Positions 1 to 4,974 of a DNA stretch of 5,428 nt are shown here, in pieces. The notes below the pieces were generated by a model. It saw only the letters and a list, made by a program, of their open reading frames with translations. It searched no databases and had not been told where the DNA came from. The stretch's first letter is position 1. Every line of letters starts with the position of its first letter. The stretch is from DATGKD01 sp035294855. GTDB taxonomy: Bacteria; Actinomycetota; Acidimicrobiia; Acidimicrobiales; UBA8190. The stretch lies in NCBI GenBank assembly GCA_035294855.1, contig DATGKD010000191.1:1-5428 (forward strand), in the 5' to 3' direction. The position numbers and the translations under genes were made by a program.

Positions 1-429
1 CCCATCGTGGTGAATCTCGACCCGGCCAGCGCCACCGCCAAGTGGGTGTCGAACCTTTCGGGGGCCACCCAGCACATCACGGCGGGCGTGAACTCCGTCA
101 CCGTCGCCCCCGGCCAGCGGGCCGCCCAGCAGGCCAGCTACTGGCTGCAGCGCGTCCAGCAGTCCCAGCAGAAGTGGGCAGCCAGGGTCGCAGCGGTGTC
201 GCTGTCGGAATGGCAGCAGGCGATGATCAACATCGGCATCCCGCGTATCGCCACGGGCGCCCAGCAGAAGCAGGCCAAGTACGAGGCGTTCGCCCAGAAG
301 TTCTTCCCCTACCTGGCCCAGGGCGTCGCCAAGGTGCGGGCCATGCCGAAGAACAGCCTCGCGGACTCCATCGCCAGGGCAACGGCGATGATCCAGCACA
401 ACGCGCAGTACAGCGGGCGCACGGCCTGA
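1..429 (+). CDS. Phage hypothetical protein, helical, Gln/Ala-rich (5' end probably just outside window)
   Basis: The frame is open from the first base (codons for Pro-Ile-Val-Val-Asn-Leu) to a TGA at 427-429. The first possible start inside the window is GTG at 7, giving 140 residues. No ribosome binding site is visible, so a start codon a little upstream (an M-P-I-V-V-N type N-terminus) is more likely. The protein begins with a short segment rich in Ser, Thr and Val, including VNSVTVAPGQRAA. It is then largely helical and Gln/Ala-rich (QQSQQKWAARVAAVSLSEWQQ). A basic stretch ends with IARATAMIQHNA. I see no signal peptide, membrane segment or catalytic motif. It reads like a widespread class of uncharacterised tailed-phage proteins near head/tail genes, but that is an impression from pattern only. 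It lies 44 bases before the next, probably structural, gene and is likely co-transcribed with it. The function is unknown; a minor virion protein is the best guess. Confidence 0.8.
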   Translation, partial: PIVVNLDPASATAKWVSNLSGATQHITAGVNSVTVAPGQRAAQQASYWLQRVQQSQQKWAARVAAVSLSEWQQAMINIGIPRIATGAQQKQAKYEAFAQKFFPYLAQGVAKVRAMPKNSLADSIARATAMIQHNAQYSGRTA

Positions 430-464
430 CGGCCACCAGCCAACCGATCACCTACTGACGAATC

Positions 465-470
465 GAGGAA
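465..470 (+). promoter_or_regulatory. Shine-Dalgarno GAGGAA for the 474 gene
   Basis: GAGGAA sits three bases before the ATG at 474 (five bases from the GAGG core). It is a strong match to the anti-Shine-Dalgarno sequence and fixes the start of the 274-residue protein. It is the clearest ribosome binding site of the window, which fits a highly translated structural gene. The rest of the 430-473 gap shows no promoter or terminator. Confidence 0.75.
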
Positions 471-473
471 ACG

Positions 474-1298
474 ATGGGATACGGGATCGAGCTGGTACAG
501 GGCCATCTCTCCGACGCCGCCTCCACCGGCGCGCAGGCGCTCACCGCCGGGAATCAGCAGTCCTTCACGGTGCGGGCGACGGCCGGGGGCTCGGCGGCCG
601 TCTGCCTGGAGGCGGTCATCGCGAGCTTCCAGGCCGCCGGCGACTTGCGGATCCGCTCGCCGCGGATGCACGACGACGTGAACGCCGTGCGGCTGCAGGC
701 GACGGCCGGGGTGCCGACGGTGGTCGCCGCCGAGGGGTTCCGCCAGCGGCTCTACAGCCAGGACACCCCGACGGTGGAGGCGGTGTTCACCACGGCGCCG
801 ACGGCAGCGGAGATCTCCATCGCCGGCCTGCTCAACTACTACGACGACGTGCCGGGCATCGCCGCGGTCTACAAGACCTGGGCCGAGCTCGCCCCGTCGA
901 TCGTCGACTACCTCGCGGTGCCGGTGTCGCCCACCTCGGGCGCGACGGCCGGCGACTGGGGCACGGGGGTGGCGCTCAACAGCACCGTCGACGTGTTCAA
1001 GGCGAACACGCTCTACGCGCTCGTCGGCTGCATCGCCCAGGGGGCGGCGGCGGCAAACGGGCTGTGGGCGATACAGGGCGTCGACACGGGCAACCTGCTC
1101 GTCGGCGGGGCGATCAACAACAGCCCCACCGACCAGCGGCGGTGGTTCTGGTGGCTCGAACAGGTCACCGGCAAGCCGTCGATCCCGGTGGTCAACAGCC
1201 AGAACAAGGCGTCGACGCTCGCCTTCGCCGCCACGCAGACGGCCAGCACCGCCGTCGAGCTGTCGCTGCTCTTCGCCCAGCTGTCGACCGCCCCGTAA
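474..1298 (+). CDS. Probable phage virion structural protein (274 aa)
   Basis: This reading frame starts with ATG behind a strong Shine-Dalgarno and ends at TAA. It is soluble, Ala/Thr/Val-rich, and has no signal peptide or membrane span. Visible landmarks are an early beta-type segment (QQSFTVRATAGG, residues 29-39), the motif DLRIRSPRMHDDVNAVRL at residues 57-74, an acidic NYYDDVPGIAAVY at 121-133, and an aromatic cluster QRRWFWWLEQ at 221-230. The C-terminal 40 residues resemble a final strand/helix pair. The alternation of beta-type and small-residue segments, the absence of enzyme motifs, the strong translation signals and the position beside tail-type genes all suggest a coat or tail-associated virion protein. 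The RIRSPRxHDxVxxxRL pattern looks familiar from uncharacterised phage structural proteins, but I cannot name a family. A homology or structure search would be needed to choose between capsid, tail-tube and decoration protein. Confidence 0.85.
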   Translation: MGYGIELVQGHLSDAASTGAQALTAGNQQSFTVRATAGGSAAVCLEAVIASFQAAGDLRIRSPRMHDDVNAVRLQATAGVPTVVAAEGFRQRLYSQDTPTVEAVFTTAPTAAEISIAGLLNYYDDVPGIAAVYKTWAELAPSIVDYLAVPVSPTSGATAGDWGTGVALNSTVDVFKANTLYALVGCIAQGAAAANGLWAIQGVDTGNLLVGGAINNSPTDQRRWFWWLEQVTGKPSIPVVNSQNKASTLAFAATQTASTAVELSLLFAQLSTAP

Positions 1299-1304
1299 GG
1301 GGCG
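1289..1304 (+). promoter_or_regulatory. Hairpin with GUAA tetraloop spanning a stop codon and the next gene's Shine-Dalgarno
   Basis: CGCCCC (1289-1294) pairs perfectly with GGGGCG (1299-1304) around the loop GTAA (1295-1298). In RNA the loop is a GNRA-type tetraloop. The TAA stop of the 274-residue gene is inside the loop. The AGGGG ribosome binding site of the gene at 1307 starts in the loop and runs into the 3' arm. The arrangement predicts that the site is hidden until a ribosome finishing the upstream gene opens the stem. There is no U-tract, so it is not a classical intrinsic terminator. Confidence 0.5.
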
Positions 1305-1306
1305 CC

Positions 1307-1675
1307 ATGCGTCCACGGGCGCTCATCGGGTCGCAGCCGGTCGCAAGCGGCATTCTCGACAACGGCCGGGGGCTCATCACCTTCTGGTCGTTCCGCGAGG
1401 CGACCGGCTCGGCCACCGCCGAGGTGCGCCTCGTCGACGGGTCGTCGGCGGCGGGCACCGAGATCGCAGCGATCTCCCTCGCCGCCAACGAGTCGACCCG
1501 CGACGCCCCGCCGCATCCGTTCATCCCCTACCGCACGGGGCTGTTCCTCGAGCTCGTGTCGGGGCAGGTGCGGGGCCAGGTGTTCTCGCTCGTGCACCCC
1601 GACTGCGACCACTACGCGCTGCCGATGATGCTCGTCAACATCGACCAGCTGACCCTCGACGTGACGGGAGGCTGA
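1307..1675 (+). CDS. Small beta-rich phage protein (122 aa), virion-associated candidate
   Basis: The ATG at 1307 is preceded by AGGGG four bases away. It follows the TAA of the upstream gene by eight bases, which decides this start over much longer in-frame extensions that would overlap that gene. The protein has a beta-sandwich-like pattern: LITFWSFREATGSATAEVRLVDGSSAAG (roughly residues 23-50 in two strand-turn-strand pieces), then EIAAISLAANESTRDA, then GLFLELVSGQVRGQVFSLV near residues 80-98. Alternating hydrophobic strands around a V-x-L-x-D-G turn, with an S-L-A-A-x-E-S-T-R motif, recall short uncharacterised proteins that recur next to tail genes in many phages. No transmembrane segment or catalytic motif is visible. 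It is probably translated in step with the preceding gene and ends three bases before the next start. A head- or tail-decoration role is inferred, not shown. Confidence 0.8.
   Translation: MRPRALIGSQPVASGILDNGRGLITFWSFREATGSATAEVRLVDGSSAAGTEIAAISLAANESTRDAPPHPFIPYRTGLFLELVSGQVRGQVFSLVHPDCDHYALPMMLVNIDQLTLDVTGG
1666..1671 (+). promoter_or_regulatory. Shine-Dalgarno GGGAGG for the glycine-rich gene
   Basis: GGGAGG lies inside the last codons of the 122-residue gene, seven bases before the GTG at 1679. It supports the GTG as the true start of the glycine-rich protein and shows that this start depends on sequence overlapping the upstream coding region. Confidence 0.65.
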
Positions 1676-1678
1676 TCC

Positions 1679-2566
1679 GTGTCGACGTCGGGGGCGGCAA
1701 CGGCCGGCGGCGGAAAGAGCATCTACGGCGACGGTTCCGACGGTGACGTCGTCGTATCCACGACGCTCACCTTGACCCGGGACCACTACTTCCACAACCT
1801 CACGGTGAACGGCACCATCACCACCGGCGGCAACCGCGTGTTCGTCGCAGGGGTGCTCTCGGGCACCGGCACGATCGACAACTCCGGCCAGAGAGCCACC
1901 GGCGCCGGTGGCACCCAGGGCGGCGGCCGGGTCGGCGCGTACACGGCGGGCCAAGGCGGCGCAGGCGGCGCCGTGGGCGCGGCCGGGGTGGCCGGGGCGA
2001 ACATCACCGTCGCCGAGGGCGGCGCAGGCGGCGCAGGCGGCGCAGGGGCGACCGGCACGAGCCCAGGCGCAGGTGGCGCAGGCGGTGCCGTGAACAGCGG
2101 CGGCCAGGGGCCCGGATCCCCGCCGCGGTCTTTGGCCGAGGTGCTCGGGTGGGCGCTCTCGGGCGGGAGCCCGGGAACGGTCGTGGGCCTCGGCGGTGGG
2201 GCCGGTGGCGGCGGTGGCGGCGGGGCCGGGAGCCTCGGCGGCGGTGGCAGCGGTGGGGGTGGCGGCGGTGGCGGCGGGGCTTGCGTCGTGCTCGCCGCGG
2301 CGGTGTCGTCGGCATCTGCGCTCACGGTGTCGGCCAACGGCGGTGCCGGGGCGGCGGGCACGGGCTCGGGCGGAGGCGGTGGTGGAGGCGGCGGTGGCGG
2401 GGTGGTCGTGATCGTCTCGGGGTCGGTGCAGCTCGTCCCCGGTGGCCCCAACACCCTCGCCGGGGTCACCACCTCCGTCGCCGGCGGCGCGGCCGGTGCG
2501 GGGGTCGGAGGGGCGGCGAACGGGGTCGCCGGCAGCCCCGGCGCGGTGTTCTTGGTCCCCGGGTAG
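1679..2566 (+). CDS. Glycine-rich phage tail fibre/appendage protein (295 aa)
   Basis: GTG start with GGGAGG upstream; TAG stop. Residues 15-70 form a recognisable phage module: IYGDGSDGDVVVSTTLTLTR, then HYFHNLTVNGTITTGGNRVFV, then a GTGTIDNSG turn. These are short beta repeats of the kind found at the start of many tail or appendage proteins. From about residue 75 the chain is dominated by Gly and Ala: GGAGGAGGAGA around 114-124, runs of six to eleven glycines around 176-200 and 231-241. These are separated by hydrophobic strands (ACVVLAAAVSSASALTVSA and VVVIVSGSVQLV). Such tracts could stack as polyglycine-II helices, as known for the gp38-type adhesins of T-even-like phages, or act as turns in a beta-solenoid. 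That structural reading is inference. It precedes two further putative host-contact or virion genes. A flexible extracellular fibre, adhesin or fibre-tip protein is the most likely role. Confidence 0.85.
   Translation: MSTSGAATAGGGKSIYGDGSDGDVVVSTTLTLTRDHYFHNLTVNGTITTGGNRVFVAGVLSGTGTIDNSGQRATGAGGTQGGGRVGAYTAGQGGAGGAVGAAGVAGANITVAEGGAGGAGGAGATGTSPGAGGAGGAVNSGGQGPGSPPRSLAEVLGWALSGGSPGTVVGLGGGAGGGGGGGAGSLGGGGSGGGGGGGGGACVVLAAAVSSASALTVSANGGAGAAGTGSGGGGGGGGGGGVVVIVSGSVQLVPGGPNTLAGVTTSVAGGAAGAGVGGAANGVAGSPGAVFLVPG
2018..2044 (+). repeat. Three tandem 9-base units GGCGGCGCA encoding Gly-Gly-Ala
   Basis: Three perfect in-frame copies of GGCGGCGCA occur inside the glycine-rich gene. Degenerate copies continue on both sides, with further oligo-GGC/GGT tracts near 2205-2280 and 2370-2402. 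Perfect in-frame units can gain or lose copies without breaking the frame, so the tract is a plausible site of length variation. Confidence 0.8.
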
Positions 2567-2573
2567 CCGTCAC

Positions 2574-2969
2574 GTGTCGATCCGCCGGCGCTACCTCCCG
2601 CTCACCGTCACCGTCCCGGCCAACACCGCCAAGGCGTCGCCGATCACGGTCGACTCGGGTGTCGCCAACGCCGTGGTGAACACGATCGAGCTGCGCATCC
2701 CGCCCGGCCACGGCGGGCTCACGGGCATATCGGTCCAGTGGAACGGGGTGTCGGTGGTGCCCTTCGCCCAGCCGCCGGAGTTCATCGACGGCGACGACGA
2801 CTTCTTCACCTTCGACGTCGGCGAGCAGATCGGCGGTGGGCTCACAGTCGCCGCCTTCAACACCGACCCTGTCAACCCACACTCGTTCTTCCTGCGCTTC
2901 GACGTGACGCCGTTCGTGTTGCTGTCGTCGTTCCCGGCCACTTCGGTGTCCCCGGTGCCGATCGCATGA
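2574..2969 (+). CDS. Small beta-sandwich-like phage protein (131 aa)
   Basis: The start is taken as GTG at 2574, seven bases after the preceding TAG. The frame is open further upstream, but that part would be read from the glycine tract in another frame. No good Shine-Dalgarno is visible, so reinitiation after the upstream gene is likely. The protein opens with a basic SIRRRY, then strand-like LPLTVTVPANTAK. It continues with VVNTIELRIPPGHGGLTGIS (about residues 40-59), an acidic loop EFIDGDDDFFTFDVGE (about 73-88), and closing strands GGLTVAAFNTD and HSFFLRFDVTPFVLL. The strand pattern with the ELRIPPGHxGLTGI signature and a GDDD/E-type loop matches my memory of short uncharacterised phage virion-type proteins. 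It ends in an ATGA overlap with the next gene, so translation is probably coupled. A virion decoration or fibre-associated role is inferred; no enzyme signature is present. Confidence 0.75.
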   Translation: MSIRRRYLPLTVTVPANTAKASPITVDSGVANAVVNTIELRIPPGHGGLTGISVQWNGVSVVPFAQPPEFIDGDDDFFTFDVGEQIGGGLTVAAFNTDPVNPHSFFLRFDVTPFVLLSSFPATSVSPVPIA

Positions 2970-3730
2970 CGGGGGCGCCGGACTGGCAGCGCGTCACGAC
3001 GATTGCAGGCATCGACCTGCTTTCTTCCCTATCGACCACCTTCAACACCACCCCGACGAATTTCCCTGTGACGGACCGGTGTTTTCACCAGTACCAGGGG
3101 TTCTATTTCATCATCACCGGCTTCACCGACTCGTTGCTCGATTCCTTGGCCGTGCAGCTGGTGAACGTCACTCAGAACCTGGCCAGTCAGTGGCAGGTGT
3201 TGGTCGGGAACGTGAACATGCTAGGTGCACAGCAGGCTGCGTATCCATTGTTGTTCCCGATCCCTGCTTCGGTGGGCGACCAGATCGAATACAAGACCAT
3301 CTCGCACTTCTCCGGTGCCGGTCCTTTCACGTGCAACGTGTACGGTCTGGCATCCCTGCCGTTGAATGCTCCGAAGCTGCGCCCGGACGGTCGGTTGCCG
3401 GTGCAGGGGTCGAGGATGGCCAACGGGTCCAATCCAAACGGAGAAACGCTGGTGGCCGCGCCGGGCACACCGTGGGCGGTGCTCGTCAAGTCGGCGCAAG
3501 TGTCATTGGTCGCGCCGGCGCAGGCTCTAAGTGATTACGCGCTGCAGGGAACGATAGGCGGCGCATTGAACGATCTGGCAGTGGTCACTGCGACTGTGAA
3601 CGGGAATGCCGAGGTGGGAATGGACTTCGGGGACGGCATCCTTCTCGACGTGAACACGCCGATCGTCACGGGGTCGACGGCGCCGGGCCAAGCGGTCCGA
3701 GCGTCCATTTCGTACGACCTCGTCGTGTGA
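2966..3730 (+). CDS. Probable tail fibre / receptor-binding-type virion protein (254 aa), in lower-GC DNA
   Basis: ATG overlaps the previous TGA as ATGA; the gene ends at TGA 3728-3730. The N-terminus (APDWQRVTTIAGIDLLSS) is short and partly helical. The rest alternates strand-like hydrophobic segments with turns: FYFIITGFTDSLLDSLAVQLVN near residues 45-66, QWQVLVGNVNMLG near 75-87, then SVGDQIEYKTISHF and FTCNVYGLASLP, and C-terminal LAVVTATVNGNAEVGMDFGD and SISYDLVV. This resembles a beta-sandwich or jelly-roll virion domain; no catalytic motif, signal peptide or membrane helix is seen. Codon use is unlike the neighbours: many A- or T-ending codons, and 53% GC in 180 bases counted (3001-3120 and 3241-3300) against 78% in 4261-4320. 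A variable host-contact protein that has been exchanged between phages fits both the composition and the location beside the glycine-rich fibre. Receptor binding is inferred, not demonstrated. Confidence 0.8.
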   Translation: MTGAPDWQRVTTIAGIDLLSSLSTTFNTTPTNFPVTDRCFHQYQGFYFIITGFTDSLLDSLAVQLVNVTQNLASQWQVLVGNVNMLGAQQAAYPLLFPIPASVGDQIEYKTISHFSGAGPFTCNVYGLASLPLNAPKLRPDGRLPVQGSRMANGSNPNGETLVAAPGTPWAVLVKSAQVSLVAPAQALSDYALQGTIGGALNDLAVVTATVNGNAEVGMDFGDGILLDVNTPIVTGSTAPGQAVRASISYDLVV

Positions 3731-3735
3731 GGCGT

Positions 3736-3739
3736 AGGA
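3736..3739 (+). promoter_or_regulatory. Shine-Dalgarno AGGA for the 3747 gene
   Basis: AGGA lies seven bases before the GTG at 3747 and supports that start. It is in the loop of a possible four-base stem (GGCG 3731-3734 with CGCC 3741-3744), too short to claim regulation. The 16-base gap between the two genes holds nothing else. Confidence 0.55.
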
Positions 3740-3746
3740 TCGCCCC

Positions 3747-4043
3747 GTGCCTACCTGGGTGAACCCGGTGCTCCACGCGGCCCAGTCGCTTCTCGTCGCC
3801 GGCGGCGTGGTGGCGCTCATGGTCATGGGCAGGCTGCCGGTGGACACCGGCGTGGGCATCCTCTCGGGGCTGGGCGGGGCGTGGGCAGGGGTCGGTGGCG
3901 CCGTGGCCGTCGCCACTAAGAGCGCCGCCGCAAACAGCGCCCAAGGTGGGCAGGTGCCCGTCCCGGCGCCGCCGGCCCCTGCCGGCGTCGCGCAGGTCTC
4001 GGGGGGAGTGCCCGGTGGCGACCCCAGCACCGTCGTCGGCTGA
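3747..4043 (+). CDS. Small membrane protein with two hydrophobic segments; holin candidate
   Basis: GTG start with AGGA at a good distance; TGA stop; 98 residues. A short N-terminus (PTWVNPVLHAAQ) leads into a hydrophobic segment of about residues 15-28 (LLVAGGVVALMVMG). A turn with Arg29, Pro31 and Asp33 follows, then a second small-residue-rich segment at about 36-57 (GILSGLGGAWAGVGGAVAVA). After Lys58 comes an Ala/Pro/Gly-rich tail without charge clusters. Two closely spaced membrane segments in a protein of under 100 residues, just upstream of a lysozyme-like gene, is the usual look of a phage holin, which forms holes in the cytoplasmic membrane to trigger lysis. Against this, the C-terminus lacks the usual cluster of charged residues, and the second segment is very glycine-rich. 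It could instead be a small virion or host-membrane protein. The last 29 bases overlap the start of the next gene. Confidence 0.7.
   Translation: MPTWVNPVLHAAQSLLVAGGVVALMVMGRLPVDTGVGILSGLGGAWAGVGGAVAVATKSAAANSAQGGQVPVPAPPAPAGVAQVSGGVPGGDPSTVVG
4001..4008 (+). promoter_or_regulatory. Shine-Dalgarno GGGGGGAG inside the upstream gene, deciding the GTG start at 4015
   Basis: GGGGGGAG ends six bases before the GTG at 4015. It lies within the coding region of the membrane protein. It makes GTG 4015 the most likely start among the in-frame options, because upstream extension would read the Pro/Ala tail of the membrane gene in another frame as an Arg-rich shadow. Confidence 0.6.
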
Positions 4044-4233
4044 GACGCGCCCGACGATCGCCGTCGCCTGGGTGCGCGACGTCGGCGCCAACCTCGTCGA
4101 GATCATGTTCGGGCTGCCCGACGGCACCCGCCAGCGCGTCGTGGTCCCCAAGCGTTACGTGAACGTCGACGCCGTGCAGTTCATCGGCCGGGCGCTCGCC
4201 ATCCTCCCCGAGCTCCACGGGGTGACGCTGTGA
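4015..4233 (+). CDS. Small alpha/beta phage protein (72 aa), likely related to the 4715 gene product
   Basis: GTG start behind a G-rich Shine-Dalgarno; overlaps the upstream gene by 29 bases and the downstream gene by a GTGA. After a disordered ATPAPSSAETRP leader, residues 14-34 look like two strands (TIAVAWVRDVGANLVEIMFGL). A DGT turn at 36-38 follows, then a strand ending V-V-V-P (42-45), Tyr48, and a C-terminal helix (about 51-68) ending ILPELHG. The spacing of Asp36-Gly37, Val44-Pro45, Tyr48, Ile57, Ala62, Glu66 and His68 is nearly the same as in the 80-residue protein at 4715-4957, which suggests a shared fold and origin. No known domain can be named. Its position between the membrane protein and the lysozyme-like protein, with translational overlap at both ends, suggests that the three are made together. 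Confidence 0.75.
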   Translation: MATPAPSSAETRPTIAVAWVRDVGANLVEIMFGLPDGTRQRVVVPKRYVNVDAVQFIGRALAILPELHGVTL

Positions 4234-4679
4234 GCACCTGGGGCGTCGCCCGGCTGGCGGACTGGTGCCGGTCGGCGGGCTTCGCCGGCGACGCCCTCGT
4301 CGAGGCGGTGGCGATGGCGCAGGCGGCCTCGGGCGGCGACGACCACCACGTGTCGAACCCGTCGTACATCGAGGCGCTGTGCCGCCGGGGGCTCTTCGCC
4401 CTGCGCCAGTGCGAGGCGCCGCATCTGTCGGTGGGCGAGCTGTTCGACCCCGAGAAGAACACCGCGGCCGCCTTCGCCCACTGGCGCGACATGGGCGGGG
4501 TCTGGGCGTGGCACCCGGTATGGGCGTCGGGGGCCGCCACAGACGCGCTCGACCACGTGCGGGCCGTCCTGGAGCGCCCCGGCCTGGCGCCGGCGCCGGG
4601 TGCCGCCGAGAGGGCGGCGCAGATGCTGGACTATGCCGGTCGCTTCCAGGTGGCGATGGCGCAGCTCAGACGACAGTGA
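4230..4679 (+). CDS. Lysozyme / lytic-transglycosylase-like protein lacking the usual catalytic Glu (149 aa)
   Basis: GTG start overlaps the previous TGA (GTGA); TGA stop at 4677-4679. The layout matches the soluble lytic transglycosylase/goose-lysozyme-type domain common in actinophages. A first helix VEAVAMAQAASGGDD (24-38) corresponds to the family's AxAxAESGG. RRGLFALRQ (52-60) corresponds to the Gly-Leu-Trp-Gln-Ile strand. ELFDPEKNTAAAF (70-82) corresponds to the conserved LFDPxxNxxAAY. WAWHPVWASG (92-101) corresponds to the W-x-P-W-x-x-Y-x-S-G segment. In active family members the Glu of AESGG protonates the glycan bond; here that position is Ala33 (codon GCC at 4326-4328). The protein therefore has the fold signature but probably not the standard activity. 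It may be a cell-wall-binding or structural relative, or may use another acid such as Glu25. About 35 C-terminal residues (Ala/Pro linker plus a helix) follow the domain. No signal peptide is present. The fold assignment is by motif only. Confidence 0.75.
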   Translation: MSTWGVARLADWCRSAGFAGDALVEAVAMAQAASGGDDHHVSNPSYIEALCRRGLFALRQCEAPHLSVGELFDPEKNTAAAFAHWRDMGGVWAWHPVWASGAATDALDHVRAVLERPGLAPAPGAAERAAQMLDYAGRFQVAMAQLRRQ

Positions 4680-4700
4680 GGTGCAGGTGTCGACCCGACG

Positions 4701-4708
4701 AAAGGTGG
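4701..4708 (+). promoter_or_regulatory. Shine-Dalgarno AAAGGTGG for the 4715 gene
   Basis: AAAGGTGG lies six bases before GTG 4715. An in-frame TAG at 4712-4714 immediately before that GTG excludes any longer version of the 80-residue protein, so the start is well determined. Confidence 0.65.
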
Positions 4709-4714
4709 TCCTAG

Positions 4715-4957
4715 GTGGAATCCTGGCAGGTGGTATCGCAGCGGCAGTCCTCGCAGCTCGTGAACGGGCAGTTCACCGAGGTGATGGTGGTCACCTTCCG
4801 GACCTCCGACGGGGTGGTCGGCGACATATCGGTGCCGCTGGCGCAGTACTCGGCGCAGCACGTGAAGGACCTGATCGACGCCCGGGTGGCGAAGATCGCC
4901 GAGGTGCACGCGCTCGCGAGCTCGTCGAAGCCGTCGCCGCCGGTCAGCTCGCCGTAG
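4715..4957 (+). CDS. Small alpha/beta phage protein (80 aa), likely paralogue of the 4015 gene product
   Basis: GTG start fixed by an upstream in-frame stop and AAAGGTGG; TAG stop. Two strands (SWQVVSQRQ and FTEVMVVTFRTSDG) are followed by a strand ending I-S-V-P (38-41), Tyr45, and a long helix (about 46-67, HVKDLIDARVAKIAEVHAL). The last 13 residues are a Ser/Pro-rich tail (ASSSKPSPPVSSP). Asp32-Gly33, Val40-Pro41, Tyr45, Ile54, Ala59, Glu63 and His65 match the 72-residue protein with only one residue of spacing difference. I recall the pattern as typical of small uncharacterised phage proteins but cannot name a family. The Ser/Pro tail overlaps, in the -1 frame, sequence that also reads as a plausible beginning of the next protein, so the true C-terminus may differ (see findings). 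A role in the lysis-like or virion cluster is inferred from position alone. Confidence 0.75.
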   Translation: MESWQVVSQRQSSQLVNGQFTEVMVVTFRTSDGVVGDISVPLAQYSAQHVKDLIDARVAKIAEVHALASSSKPSPPVSSP

Positions 4958-4974
4958 CGTTCCTGGCCCAGCTG

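Noticed and set aside
309..1316. Long minus-strand Arg/Gly/His-rich frame opposite the 274-residue gene
   Set aside because: Typical GC-rich shadow: high Arg, His and Gly, no coherent secondary structure pattern, no start signal, and antisense to a well-supported gene.
1013..1954. Minus-strand open frame of over 300 codons
   Set aside because: Spans three well-supported plus-strand genes and their junctions; Arg/Val/Asp-rich shadow composition.
1786..2472. Long minus-strand proline-rich frame opposite the glycine-rich gene
   Set aside because: It is the reverse complement of GGC/GGT glycine codons (Pro/Ala/Arg low complexity), has no ribosome binding site, and lies opposite a gene with a recognisable N-terminal phage domain.
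3079..3534. Plus-strand frame inside the lower-GC gene
   Set aside because: Lacks a ribosome binding site and has disordered composition; the 254-residue frame has the coupled ATGA start and a consistent beta pattern.
3731..3744. Small hairpin around the AGGA before the 3747 gene
   Set aside because: Only four base pairs, expected by chance in this composition.
4001..4006. G6 homopolymer as a programmed frameshift site between the membrane protein and the 72-residue protein
   Set aside because: It serves well as a Shine-Dalgarno for GTG 4015, and the upstream frame continues to its own stop with a consistent Gly/Pro tail, so no shift is required.
4265..4714. Plus-strand frame overlapping the lysozyme-like gene
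   Set aside because: Arg/Gly/Pro-rich shadow; the other frame carries ordered lysozyme-fold motifs and a GTGA junction.
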